From NCBI GenBank assembly GCA_013003715.1, contig JABDIN010000033.1, forward strand, positions 97,626 through 161,625: 64,000 nt of DNA, written 5' to 3'. The first letter of the stretch is position 1; each line of letters begins with the position of its first letter. The notes below the pieces were generated by a model. That model was not told where the DNA came from. It was given only the letters and a program-made list of their open reading frames with translations, and ran no database searches. The DNA comes from Desulfobacteraceae bacterium. GTDB lineage: Bacteria; Desulfobacterota; Desulfobacteria; Desulfobacterales; Desulfosarcinaceae. A program made the position numbers and the translations under genes. Below are positions 45,255-54,253 of the stretch, piece by piece.

Positions 45255-46196
45255 CTAATCAAATGTGGGCCGTGGCAACACTTTGGCCATTTCAGCGATC
45301 TCCGGCACCTTGTGTTCCCATTCGATGGCCATTAAATGGACACCGGCAACGCCTTCCATCTCCTTGAATTCTTCGATCTGTTCCACGGCGAACTTGATGC
45401 CTTCCGCCGCTTGTTTGCCTTTTCCGGCGCCCTCAAGACGTGTGATCAGCTCTTCCGGAACATCCATGCCGGGTACGAATTTGGCCATGTATTTGGCCAT
45501 CCTGGCGCTTTTCATGGGGGTGACACCGGCCAATATATAGCATTTTTCCGTGAGCCCCATGTCCACGGCCATCTTCATGAATTCACGGAAGCGGGGCATG
45601 TTGTAAATGCATTGGGTCTGGATAAAATCCGTTCCGGCATCGATTTTGTTGGCCAGTCGATGCACCCGGAATTCATAGGGATCGCCGAATGGGTTGCTGG
45701 CGGCGCCGATGAACATTTTCGGCGGCACATCGACATCCTCACCATTGGGGAATTTGCCCTCATCGCGCATCAGCTTGGTCATGGCGATGAGTTGTATGGA
45801 GTCGATGTCATAGACATTTTTGGATTGGGGATGGTTGCCGAAATGCTGATGATCCCCGGACAGGCACAGCATATTCTTGATGCCAAGGGAGTAGGCGCCC
45901 AAAATATCGGCCATCATGGCCAATCGGTTTCGATCGCGGCAGACCATCTGATAATTGGGTTCAATACCGTCACCGACCATGATGGCCGACGCGGCGACAC
46001 TGGACATGCGAACCACGGCTGTCTGATTGTCCGTGATATTCACCGAATCCACCATGCCCCGAAGATGTTCATATTTTTCCTTCAGGTGTTCGACATTGGC
46101 GCCCTTGGGCGGGCCGCATTCACCGGTGAATGCAAAATGACCAGCTACCAGGACTTTCTCGAGATTGCTGCCGGATTTCAGACCATTTTCATTCAT
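45255..46196 (-). CDS. metF: Methylenetetrahydrofolate reductase, catalytic subunit
   Basis: 313 residues of the MetF TIM-barrel family. It reduces methylene-H4F to methyl-H4F, or runs in reverse in oxidative acetyl-CoA pathway use. FTGECGPPKGANVEHLKEKYEHLRG is the conserved opening. NITDNQTAVVRMSSVAAS, MVCRDRNRLAMMADILGAYSLGIKNMLCLSGDH and DFIQTQCIYNMPRF follow. FAD is the expected cofactor. The ATG at 46196 overlaps the metV stop, with GGGAGGAG upstream, and is preferred over a start at 46253. It lacks an NAD(P)H domain, so electrons come through MetV and the MvhD/HdrA partners. Confidence 0.93.
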   Translation of the reverse strand: MNENGLKSGSNLEKVLVAGHFAFTGECGPPKGANVEHLKEKYEHLRGMVDSVNITDNQTAVVRMSSVAASAIMVGDGIEPNYQMVCRDRNRLAMMADILGAYSLGIKNMLCLSGDHQHFGNHPQSKNVYDIDSIQLIAMTKLMRDEGKFPNGEDVDVPPKMFIGAASNPFGDPYEFRVHRLANKIDAGTDFIQTQCIYNMPRFREFMKMAVDMGLTEKCYILAGVTPMKSARMAKYMAKFVPGMDVPEELITRLEGAGKGKQAAEGIKFAVEQIEEFKEMEGVAGVHLMAIEWEHKVPEIAEMAKVLPRPTFD

Positions 46197-46861
46197 TTTT
46201 TCAACTCCTCCCTTATACTCTTTCGGGGTCCGCCGTCCCTCGCGGTTCGCCAATCTTTGTTTTCACGGATAATCCGGAGATCTTCCAGCCGGCCCTGCTC
46301 CATCTTTTTGCGGACAATGGTGTCCCAGATGCACTCAATGTCATCGGACACCTCGCATTGGCCCTTGGCGCTGCCGCCGCAAGGACCATGCATGATACTC
46401 TTGGAACAGCGGGCTATAGGGCACAGGCCGTCGTATTTGTGAATCAGGCACGTGCCGCATCCGGCGCAGCGTTCTTCCCAGACACCATGCTCGGTGGCAC
46501 CGCCCATGAACTTGGTGTTTATGGTGGGATAGAATTTTTGATTCGGATACGCCTCGGACAGAAACTGCGGTCCCACCCCGCACGCCATGGACAGTATGCC
46601 GTCATATTGATCGTGAATATCACGTATCTGTTCCAGGTACTCGGGGTCGCATTGTCTTTCAATGGTGGTTTCATCCAGGGTAATGGGCCGGCCTTCCTTC
46701 TTACGGGCGATCCTCAGGGCTGCGCCTAATACTTCAACCTCCTTGCGACCACCTACATTACATACCGTCACACAACCCTTGCACCCGACGAGAAGGACTT
46801 TCTCATAGTCCTTTATCATCTCAAGTATCTCTTCAAGGGGTTTTCGATCTGCAACAATCAT
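46193..46861 (-). CDS. metV: Methylenetetrahydrofolate reductase C-terminal zinc/Fe-S subunit
   Basis: 222 residues of the MetV type that pairs with MetF in acetogens and sulfate reducers. Cysteine motifs are visible at VGCKGCVTVCNVGG, at CGVGPQFL, and in CAGCGTCLIHKYDGLCPIARCSKSIMHGPCGGS. These could hold iron-sulfur clusters and zinc. It probably relays electrons between HdrA/MvhD and the MetF flavin. It starts 52 bases after the mvhD stop and its end overlaps the metF start. Confidence 0.88.
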   Translation of the reverse strand: MIVADRKPLEEILEMIKDYEKVLLVGCKGCVTVCNVGGRKEVEVLGAALRIARKKEGRPITLDETTIERQCDPEYLEQIRDIHDQYDGILSMACGVGPQFLSEAYPNQKFYPTINTKFMGGATEHGVWEERCAGCGTCLIHKYDGLCPIARCSKSIMHGPCGGSAKGQCEVSDDIECIWDTIVRKKMEQGRLEDLRIIRENKDWRTARDGGPRKSIREELKK

Positions 46862-46913
46862 TTGTCACCTCTTCAAGGTTATAATTCAAAACGAATCTGT
46901 TGTCACCCTGCTC

Positions 46914-47339
46914 TCATTGGCAGGCGTTTGCGCGTACCGGACTCGGCCCCAGCTCTTTCACCTTTTCCGTCATCTCGGTGGCGATCTCGGCAAACCGGGG
47001 AGCCATGGCTGAACTCAGGTTGAACATCTGCACCCGTTCCGGCTCCATACCCAGTTCTTTCAAGGTACGTTGCACATACTCGACTTTTTTTCTGGTTTTT
47101 AGATTTCCTTCCAGGAAATGGCATTCACCTTCCAGTCAGCCGGCCACATAGATGCCGTCAGCGCCCTCTTCAAGAGCTTTCATCATATGAATGATATCCA
47201 CCCTTCCGGAGCACGGAACCTGAACCACCTTGACGTTGGAGGGATAGTTCAGTCGCATGGAACCGGCCAGATCGCCCGCGGCATACGCGCAGTATTTGCA
47301 GCAATAGGCGACAATTTGAGGTTCAAACTGCTCACTCAT
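46914..47339 (-). CDS. mvhD: MvhD-type electron-transfer subunit, selenoprotein
   Basis: 141 residues if TGA at 47136-47138 is read as selenocysteine. The first 67 residues (AYCCKYCAYAAGDLAGSMRL, VPCSGRVDIIHMMKALEEGADGIYVAG) lead straight into TGA. In the same frame come LEGECHFLEGNLKTRKKVEY, then VQMFNLSSAMAPRFAEIATEM to a TGA at 46914-46916. Family members carry Cys at this place (VAGC..GECH..EGN), so TGA for Cys is the classic Sec replacement. A small hairpin (GGAAGG...CC..UUCC) follows the codon. MvhD passes electrons between HdrA and its partner enzyme. The ATG at 47339 follows hdrA by 53 bp. Confidence 0.9.
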
Positions 47340-47391
47340 GATGTTTCTTCCTTTCTTTGAGGTTAAAACTCAACATCGTTATCTATATCGA

Positions 47392-50300
47392 TTAAGCGCA
47401 TTTTTCAAACAGGGCCACGGTTTTGGCTATGATTTGCTGATCCGTAAAATGTTTCAGGGTAATCGCCTTACCCGGACACTCCGACACACAACAACCACAA
47501 CCGTGGCATTCGGCCGGTTCGATTACCGCATGACCCTCTTCACCGATGACTGGCACATTGTAGGGGCAAGTGCGTACGCAGGTCAAGCAAACAGCGCACC
47601 GGTCCGGATTCACTTCGGCCACCACGCCGCCCACCTGGATCATATCCTTGCTCAAGATGGTCATGGCGCGGGATACCGCCGCCTTGGCCTGCGCGATACA
47701 TTCGTCGATGGATTTGGGGTAATGGGCCAGGCCGGCCATGAAGACGCCTTCGGAAGCAAAATCCACCGGCCGCAGTTTGGCGTGTGCCTCGATCAGGAAT
47801 CCTTCGGCATTGATGGGCAACTTGAAGGCCTCGAACAGATCCTTGTTTTCATTGGGCAATACCGCCGAAGCCAGGACAACCAGATCGGGTTGGATCAGCA
47901 CCGGACGCTGGAGCACATGGTCCGTGATGGTCAGTGCAAGGTTTTTATCATTATCCAATGTGAGTTCCGGGGGAGACTCGGGATCAAATCGAATAAAGAA
48001 AACGCCTTTTTCACGTGCCTCGCGATAAAGGTCTTCACGGAAACCATAGGAGCGGATATCGCGATAGAGCACGAAAATACTCATCTCCGGATCGTTATCC
48101 TTCATGGTGATGGCGCTTTTGAGGGTATGCGTGCAGCATAACCGGCTGCACGATGGGCGTTCGTCGGTACGAGACCCCACACATTGGATGAAGATGGCGG
48201 TGTTGGCATCGGCCAGGCGTTGATCCTCACTGGTCATGGCCTGATCCAATTCAAGGTGGGTCATCACGTTCGGGTGCTGCCCGTACAAAAACTCAGAAGG
48301 TTTGTACTCGGTGCCGCCGGTGGCGATAATGGAGGCGCCGTGTTCGATGGTAACACTTCCCAGGCCACCTTGGCCGGTCATGATGTTGGAGACGAAATGC
48401 CCCAGCACACCGGATGTTTCCACCACTTCGGAGGCCATGTAGGTATTGATTTTGGGATGCTGGGTTACCCGTTCGATGAGATCGTTCAGGTAGGGTGCGA
48501 TTTTCTCTCCCTGCCAGGTCTTTCTCAAGGAAACCGCATTGCCGCCTAAAGTATCGGACCGCTCCACCAGGTGAACCTGCATATTCTGATCCGCTAGGCC
48601 TACGGCACTTTCCATACCGGCCACCCCGCCGCCTACAACCAGGGCTTCGTGTTTCACACCCAGGGAAACCTGGTGCAGGGGTTCTACGTAGGCCGCCTTG
48701 GCAACGGCCATGCGCACCAGGTCCTTGGCTTTGTTGGTGGCACGTTCCGGATCATTCATGTGCACCCAGGTGTTCTGATCGCGGATATTGGCCATCTCGA
48801 ACAGATATTTATTCAAGCCGGCTTCACGGATGGTTTCCTGGAAAAGCGGCTCGTGTGTCCGCGGCGAACAAGACGCCACCACGACGCGGTTGATCCCCTT
48901 TTCCCTGATGACATCTTTCATCTTATCCTGGGTATCCTGGGAGCAGGTGAACAGATTGTCCTCCACATGGACCACATGGGGCAGGGTGGCGGCATATTCT
49001 CTCACCGCCGGCACATCCGCCACACCGCCGATATTGATGCCGCAATTGCAGACGAACACGCCAACCTTCGGCTGTTCACCGGAAACATCCAGTTCCGGGG
49101 GCAATTCCTTGCTTCGAATCAGCGTTCCACGCTGGTCGGCGAGGTCTTTTGAGGCTTCCGCGGCTGCAGCCGAGGCCTCCATGACGGATTGCGGAATGTC
49201 CTTGGGTGACTGGAACGCGCCGCAGACATATATACCTTCCCTGCTGGTGGCCACCGGTGTCAGGTCACTGGTCTCCGCGAATTTGTGAGAATTGAGCTTG
49301 ATGTCCAGTTTCTCAGCCAATCCCACGGCTTCATCCAATGGGGAGAGCCCCACCGACAATACGACCATGTCAAATAGTTCGTCCTGTATCTCACCTTCCT
49401 CAGTGACATACCGCAAACGGAGATTGTCATCTTCCATGGGATCCACAGTATGCACCCGGGCCCGCACGAACCGGACCCCGCGTTCCTTCTCGGCGCGTGT
49501 ATAGTATCGGTCGAAATCTTTACCGTGGGTTCTCATGTCCATGAAAAAGACAGCCGTATCCAGGTCGTTGCTGGCATGTTCCTTGGCGATCACCGTCTGT
49601 TTGGCGGCATACATACAGCAGACCGACGAACAATAGCTGTTGTCGCACTTATTGATTTCACGGGAGCCGATACACTGGAGCCATGCAATTTTTTCGGGCT
49701 CCTTGTGATCCGAGGGCCTTACCAGATGCCCCTGGTAGGGGCCCGAAGCCGACAGGACACGCTCGAATTCAAGGCTGGTGACCACATTGGGGTGGTTGAT
49801 GTAGTTATACTGGGGATGATCCGACGGGTCAAAGGGTTTAAATCCGGGCGCAAGAATGACCGAGCCCACATTCACGGTGGTGATCTTTTCCGTCATCTGG
49901 TGATCAACAGCCTTGGCCAGGCAAGCCTCTACGCACTGGTAACATTCGGAACAGATGCCGCATTTGAGACATCTCTCGGCCTCGGTTTTGGCCTCTTCCT
50001 CATTGTAGCCGAAGGACACCTCCATGAAGTTGCATTCCCGGGCTTCGGGATCCAGGCAGCGGACCGTCGCCCGTTGTTTTTTCTCCACCTGGCTGATATC
50101 GGGTTTTTCAAATTCCCAAATTTTCTCACGGCCTTCTTTCAGATCCATACCATTGATGAACCGGTGGATGCTCTCGGCCGCCTCTTTACCGCAGGCCACG
50201 GCTTCCACAACACTCTTGGGGCCGTAAAACGCATCTCCGCCGGCAAATACCCATTCCATGGGTGTCTGCAGGGTCAGCGGGTCGGCCTGGAGACCGCCCA

Positions 50301-51849
50301 CAGGTGTCAGGGAAATGCCCTGTTCCTTGATGTATTCCGCATTTGTGGATTGACCGATGGAGATAATCACCGTGTCACCAAACAGCGGCGTACATGCACT
50401 TTCGTCATATGACGGATTGAAGCGGCCGTCCTTGTCAAATACCGAGGAACAGGTTTTGAATTCGATGCCTGAAATCTTGTTGCCCTTGTCCAACATAAAG
50501 GTTTTCGGACCGAAGGAATTCACGATCTCTATATCGCCCTCCAGGGCCTCCTCAATTTCATGTTCCCAGGCCGGCATCTCCTCCCGTTTTTCGAGACAGA
50601 CCAGGGTGACCTTCCGGGCGCCCTTGCGTCTGGCGGTCAGTGCCACGTCCACAGCCACATTGCCGCCACCGATAACGAGAACCTCTTCGCCAATTTGCAC
50701 ATCCTTGCCCATGGCGGAATCGCGGAGAAAATCAACCCCCTGGAGGACGCCCGCCACGGTTTCGTTGGTGACACCGAGCTGGCGGCCGCCATGAAGGCCG
50801 ATTCCCATGAAAACCGAGGCGAAACCGTCTTTTTTCAGGCTGTCCAGGGTGATGTCCTTTCCAAAGGTAACATTGGTTTCAATGCGGACACCCATTCTTT
50901 CGATCACCGCGATTTCGTCGGCCAGTATATCCCGGGGCAGGCGGTATTCGGGTATGCCCACGGCCATCATGCCGCCTTTTACCGGCAGTTTTTCATACAC
51001 GACGACTTGGTACCCGTTCTTTGCCAGATAGTAGGCAGTGGTCAAACCCGCCGGTCCGGAACCGATGACGGCGATTTTTTCATCGCGCGGGTCAGCGATT
51101 TCCGGTGTATAGGTCTTGCCGGATTGTCTCTCATAATCGGCCAGGAAGCGGTGCAGTTCGCGTATGGCCAGGGGTTGATCCACATCAGTGCGTGTACATT
51201 CCTGCTCGCAGGGATGGTGGCAAACCCGTCCGCATACGGCTGGGAACGGATGGTCTTCCCGGAATAATTTCAAGGCTTCGTCATATCGGCCGTCGTTGAT
51301 GAGGGCGATATACCCCTGGATGCTGACATGGGCGGGACAGGTGGCCTTGCAGGGCGCAGTGCCTCGTTTTTCAATGGTATAGCCGCTGGGCATCCCCTGG
51401 GGGTACAGTTGAAAGGCTGCTTTTCGCTCCCTGAGACATTCATCAAAGGTATTGTCCGTTTCGATAGGGCAGACCTTGGCGCATTCGCCACAGGCCGTGC
51501 ATTTTTCCAGATCGATAAAACGGGGATATTCCCGGAGGGTGACTTCGAAATTGCCGGGTTCACCGTTGATATCAACGACTTCGGATAAGGTGTGGAGGTC
51601 TATGTTCAGATGCCTGCCGGCCTCGACCAGCTTTGGGGAAATGACGCACATGGCACAGTCATTGGTGGGGAAAGTTTTATCCAATTGCGCCATCACACCC
51701 CCGATGGCTGACTTTTTTTCCACCATTTTGACCAAGTAGCCGGAATCAGCAAGGTCCAGGGCTGCCTGGATACCTGCGATGCCTCCGCCCACAACCATCA
51801 CCGACCCCATAGTCTCCTTGGCCGGTTTTTTAACCTTGTTTTGTGACAT
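47392..51849 (-). CDS. hdrA: Giant HdrA-GltD-HdrA fusion, electron-bifurcating flavoprotein
   Basis: 1485 residues. An HdrA N-terminal part (FAD site VVGGGIAGIQAALDLA, residues 19-34; TNDCAMCVISPK; ferredoxin CTACGECAKVCP, 117-128) is interrupted by a GltD/NfnB-like module. That module has Fe-S loop CKATCPAHV...CGRVCHHPCEQEC at 167-218, FAD site GSGPAGLTTAYYLAKNGY at 263-280 and NAD(P) site VIGGGNVAVDVAL at 392-404. The first HdrA then resumes (CLKCGICSECYQCVEAC, 627-643; IGSR...YCSSVCCMYAAK). A second HdrA copy runs from about 925 to the end, with VVGGGVAGMESAVGL near 1071 and two C-terminal ferredoxin motifs (CAVCLTCVRTCP, CHGCGCCVSECP). It probably bifurcates electrons among NAD(P)H, ferredoxin and MetFV. 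Confidence 0.92.
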   Translation of the reverse strand: MSQNKVKKPAKETMGSVMVVGGGIAGIQAALDLADSGYLVKMVEKKSAIGGVMAQLDKTFPTNDCAMCVISPKLVEAGRHLNIDLHTLSEVVDINGEPGNFEVTLREYPRFIDLEKCTACGECAKVCPIETDNTFDECLRERKAAFQLYPQGMPSGYTIEKRGTAPCKATCPAHVSIQGYIALINDGRYDEALKLFREDHPFPAVCGRVCHHPCEQECTRTDVDQPLAIRELHRFLADYERQSGKTYTPEIADPRDEKIAVIGSGPAGLTTAYYLAKNGYQVVVYEKLPVKGGMMAVGIPEYRLPRDILADEIAVIERMGVRIETNVTFGKDITLDSLKKDGFASVFMGIGLHGGRQLGVTNETVAGVLQGVDFLRDSAMGKDVQIGEEVLVIGGGNVAVDVALTARRKGARKVTLVCLEKREEMPAWEHEIEEALEGDIEIVNSFGPKTFMLDKGNKISGIEFKTCSSVFDKDGRFNPSYDESACTPLFGDTVIISIGQSTNAEYIKEQGISLTPVGGLQADPLTLQTPMEWVFAGGDAFYGPKSVVEAVACGKEAAESIHRFINGMDLKEGREKIWEFEKPDISQVEKKQRATVRCLDPEARECNFMEVSFGYNEEEAKTEAERCLKCGICSECYQCVEACLAKAVDHQMTEKITTVNVGSVILAPGFKPFDPSDHPQYNYINHPNVVTSLEFERVLSASGPYQGHLVRPSDHKEPEKIAWLQCIGSREINKCDNSYCSSVCCMYAAKQTVIAKEHASNDLDTAVFFMDMRTHGKDFDRYYTRAEKERGVRFVRARVHTVDPMEDDNLRLRYVTEEGEIQDELFDMVVLSVGLSPLDEAVGLAEKLDIKLNSHKFAETSDLTPVATSREGIYVCGAFQSPKDIPQSVMEASAAAAEASKDLADQRGTLIRSKELPPELDVSGEQPKVGVFVCNCGINIGGVADVPAVREYAATLPHVVHVEDNLFTCSQDTQDKMKDVIREKGINRVVVASCSPRTHEPLFQETIREAGLNKYLFEMANIRDQNTWVHMNDPERATNKAKDLVRMAVAKAAYVEPLHQVSLGVKHEALVVGGGVAGMESAVGLADQNMQVHLVERSDTLGGNAVSLRKTWQGEKIAPYLNDLIERVTQHPKINTYMASEVVETSGVLGHFVSNIMTGQGGLGSVTIEHGASIIATGGTEYKPSEFLYGQHPNVMTHLELDQAMTSEDQRLADANTAIFIQCVGSRTDERPSCSRLCCTHTLKSAITMKDNDPEMSIFVLYRDIRSYGFREDLYREAREKGVFFIRFDPESPPELTLDNDKNLALTITDHVLQRPVLIQPDLVVLASAVLPNENKDLFEAFKLPINAEGFLIEAHAKLRPVDFASEGVFMAGLAHYPKSIDECIAQAKAAVSRAMTILSKDMIQVGGVVAEVNPDRCAVCLTCVRTCPYNVPVIGEEGHAVIEPAECHGCGCCVSECPGKAITLKHFTDQQIIAKTVALFEKCA

Positions 51850-52235
51850 AGTGATTTACCTCAATGCTGAATCTAAAATTAAGGGTTAACGGTCGCGCTT
51901 TCACAAGGCGGCCACAATAATCCGGATATCTGAATGTATGCTGGAAGACAATTGCGATGTAGGGTTTTAATCTGCTTCAACCGCTGGTGGCGGACGCTCA
52001 GGCGTGCTTATCATATGCCCATTGATGACGGGATCGCAATGTTTCAATCCCTAGTTTGTCAGCAATTCACATGCCATCGCGGGTACAATGTCGCTACAAT
52101 GTAAATAGTTCTTTTATTACAAGTGGTTATATGGCAAAATTAGCGCCGATAAAGGTCGGGCCATTGCTGGACAAATATGCCAAAATGGGATAATAGGTTT
52201 ATCTAATATTATTGATATCGTTGTGTTACAGGTAT
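51850..52235. other. Divergent intergenic region
   Basis: About 390 bases between hdrA and the NtrC-type regulator. It contains the direct repeat TACAATGT-CGC-TACAATGT near 52083-52101. No convincing sigma-54 promoter (TGGC-N8-TGC) was found on either strand. Confidence 0.4.
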
Positions 52236-52283
52236 CATGCCATTATGGCATGGTCCCTTTTTGGGACGTGGGTGCGGCCCACG
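52235..52283 (+). promoter_or_regulatory. Three successive hairpins in the leader of the NtrC-type gene
   Basis: CATGCCAT-T-ATGGCATG (52235-52251), GTCCC-N6-GGGAC (52252-52267) and CGTGGG-TGCGG-CCCACG (52267-52283) lie back to back before the start codon. They could be an operator followed by leader structure. No known element was recognised. Confidence 0.4.
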
Positions 52284-52343
52284 CGTAACCAACAGGATCG
52301 CCGCCACCGGCATAAGGTGATGGCATCAGCAGGGGAAGACATT

Positions 52344-53717
52344 GTGAACAATCATATCATCGTGGTGGATGATGATCGGGATTATCTCCTGATTTTGGGT
52401 AAAAAACTTTCCAATCTTGGATACGATCGGGTTTGCCTGGAGGATAACCCGGACCATGCGGTGTCATTGATAAACAGCGGACAGGAATTTGATTTGGCGC
52501 TCATCGATATGACCATGCCGGAAATGGATGGCATGGAACTTCTCGGACTGATTAAAAATACCAGCCCGCGGACCGAATGTATTATGGTGACTGCCCTGGA
52601 TCAGGCGTCAACCGCCGTGGACTGTCTGAAAAAAGGCGCCTATGACTATCTGGTAAAGCCGGTGGCTGCAGATGTGCTGGATCTTTCAGTTGGCCGGGCC
52701 CTTGAGCGAAAACGACTGCTCGATATCCTTGAATTGGAAAAAGGCGGTGGTGTACCGGAATTATCGGATGAGAAAGCATTTGCGCCGATCATCACCCAAT
52801 CACCCGTGCTCATCCGGGTCCTGAAGGAAGCGGAGCTTCATGCGGCCAGCGACATGCCCGTGCTGATCACCGGTGAGAGCGGCACCGGCAAGGAGCTTCT
52901 GGCCAGAGCGATTCATGCTGCCAGTCCGCGGGCGACCTATGCGTTTACGCCCATCAATATGGCTTCGGTGAATCCCGGCTTGTTTGAAGCCGAATTTTTC
53001 GGTCATACCCGCGGTGCTTTTACCGGGGCGTCCTCGGAACGCGTCGGTTATCTGCAGCATACCCATAAGGGCACACTTTTCCTGGACGAAATCGGCGACC
53101 TGCCATTGGAACTCCAGGGTAAATTGTTGCGGGTGCTTCAAAACGGTGAATTCACACGGCTCGGATCCAGCCGGTCCCAAACCGTGGATCTGCGATTCAT
53201 TGCCGCCACCAATGAGAACCTGGACCGGATGATATTAAAAAGGGCTTTTCGAAAAGACCTGTATTACCGCATCAGGGGCGGATGGCTCCATCTGCCAGCA
53301 TTGAGAGAACGTAGCGAAGACATTCCTTTGCTGAGCCACAAGTTTCTATCGAAGTATTTTGATGATCCCGGCGTACCTGGCATTGAGCAGGAAGCCCTTC
53401 ATCTGCTGCTGAAATATGAATACCCGGGAAATGTGCGGGAGTTGAAGTCCATCATCCAATCCGCCGTGAATCTGGCCCGCGGTCACGCTGTTTCCGCGAT
53501 GCACCTGCCGCGGCATATATTGCAGCAGGGATCACGGTCGACGGGATCCGAACGACCGGACATCAATACTGCGATATCCCCCCTGGCGGAAATCGAAAAA
53601 TCACATATCCTCAAGACATATCGCCGGCTTCAGCGAAATAAATCCCGCACGGCAAAAGCCCTGGGCATCGGGTTAAACACCCTGCGCCGAAAACTGGAGC
53701 AATACGGCACACGCTGA
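52344..53717 (+). CDS. NtrC-family sigma-54-dependent response regulator
   Basis: About 457 residues. The receiver domain reads IIVVDDDRDYLLIL, ALIDMTMPEMDGME (phospho-Asp) and YLVKPVA. The central AAA+ domain has Walker A GESGTGKELLARAIH, the sigma-54 contact loop GAFTGASSE, Walker B GTLFLDEIGDLP and an arginine-rich LRFIAATNENLD region. A Fis-type helix-turn-helix closes it (HILKTYRRLQRNKSRTAKALGIGLNTLRRKLEQYG). The GTG at 52344 follows AGGGGA by 7 bases; ATG 52320 and a longer frame to 52212 are alternatives. It faces away from the hdrA operon, which it could regulate. Confidence 0.92.
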   Translation: MNNHIIVVDDDRDYLLILGKKLSNLGYDRVCLEDNPDHAVSLINSGQEFDLALIDMTMPEMDGMELLGLIKNTSPRTECIMVTALDQASTAVDCLKKGAYDYLVKPVAADVLDLSVGRALERKRLLDILELEKGGGVPELSDEKAFAPIITQSPVLIRVLKEAELHAASDMPVLITGESGTGKELLARAIHAASPRATYAFTPINMASVNPGLFEAEFFGHTRGAFTGASSERVGYLQHTHKGTLFLDEIGDLPLELQGKLLRVLQNGEFTRLGSSRSQTVDLRFIAATNENLDRMILKRAFRKDLYYRIRGGWLHLPALRERSEDIPLLSHKFLSKYFDDPGVPGIEQEALHLLLKYEYPGNVRELKSIIQSAVNLARGHAVSAMHLPRHILQQGSRSTGSERPDINTAISPLAEIEKSHILKTYRRLQRNKSRTAKALGIGLNTLRRKLEQYGTR

Positions 53718-53783
53718 TTCTGCGGGTCCACTGACCGTCGGAAATGGGCGTATGGGCGGTTATGAGGTGTTGATGCAGATATG

Positions 53784-53847
53784 AGCCGCAAGTCGCAGAT
53801 CCCGAGGATCATAGCGGGGATGCCATTTATGGATGGGCACTATTTAA
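53784..53847. repeat. REP-like repeat, copy C
   Basis: GAGCCGCAAGTCGCAGATCC... matches the reverse complement of the left end of copy B. The adjoining GATGCCATTTATGGATGGGC...ACTATTTAA matches copy A. The remaining sequence up to 54253 is AT-rich and holds no supported gene; a 62-codon frame at 53928-54116 lacks a ribosome site. Confidence 0.5.
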
Positions 53848-54253
53848 CAATCACCCGGATAACCGATTGACACCGGATTATCATTTAATCTATTGTTGGT
53901 GTCATCCAAACCTCAAAAACTAAAGCTGTGCGGGAAAAGTACTCAATGTGGTATTCATGGCACCTCTATTATGTATTTTTTTTCATAGTCACGGTCTTTT
54001 CAATACCTGTTATTGACGCTTCTGACGCCTTTACCAAGGGGTCGGAAACCTTATCTATCTATAAATATTATATTTTTCATTCTGTTTGTCCCCAGCAAGG
54101 TGCCTGGGCACACTAATTGCTTGGTTGTGCATAAGTGCAGCATTGCCAGGGGTTATCGTGGGAATACTGGGTTCGATAGCGGTATTTCAATCATGCTGAT
54201 ACCTGCCTGCCGATGCAGATTGATTCATTCATCTTGTAACGAAAGTACCGCTC

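Noticed and set aside
45336..46442. 368-codon plus-strand frame opposite metF and metV
   Set aside because: It is the reverse-strand shadow of two well-recognised genes and shows no protein family of its own.
49450..50412. 320-codon plus-strand frame inside hdrA
   Set aside because: Antisense shadow of the HdrA fusion; low-complexity composition follows from the coding strand.
51850..52211. Sigma-54 promoter for the hdrA operon
   Set aside because: No GG-N10-GC element of good quality was found on the minus strand, despite the neighbouring NtrC-type regulator.
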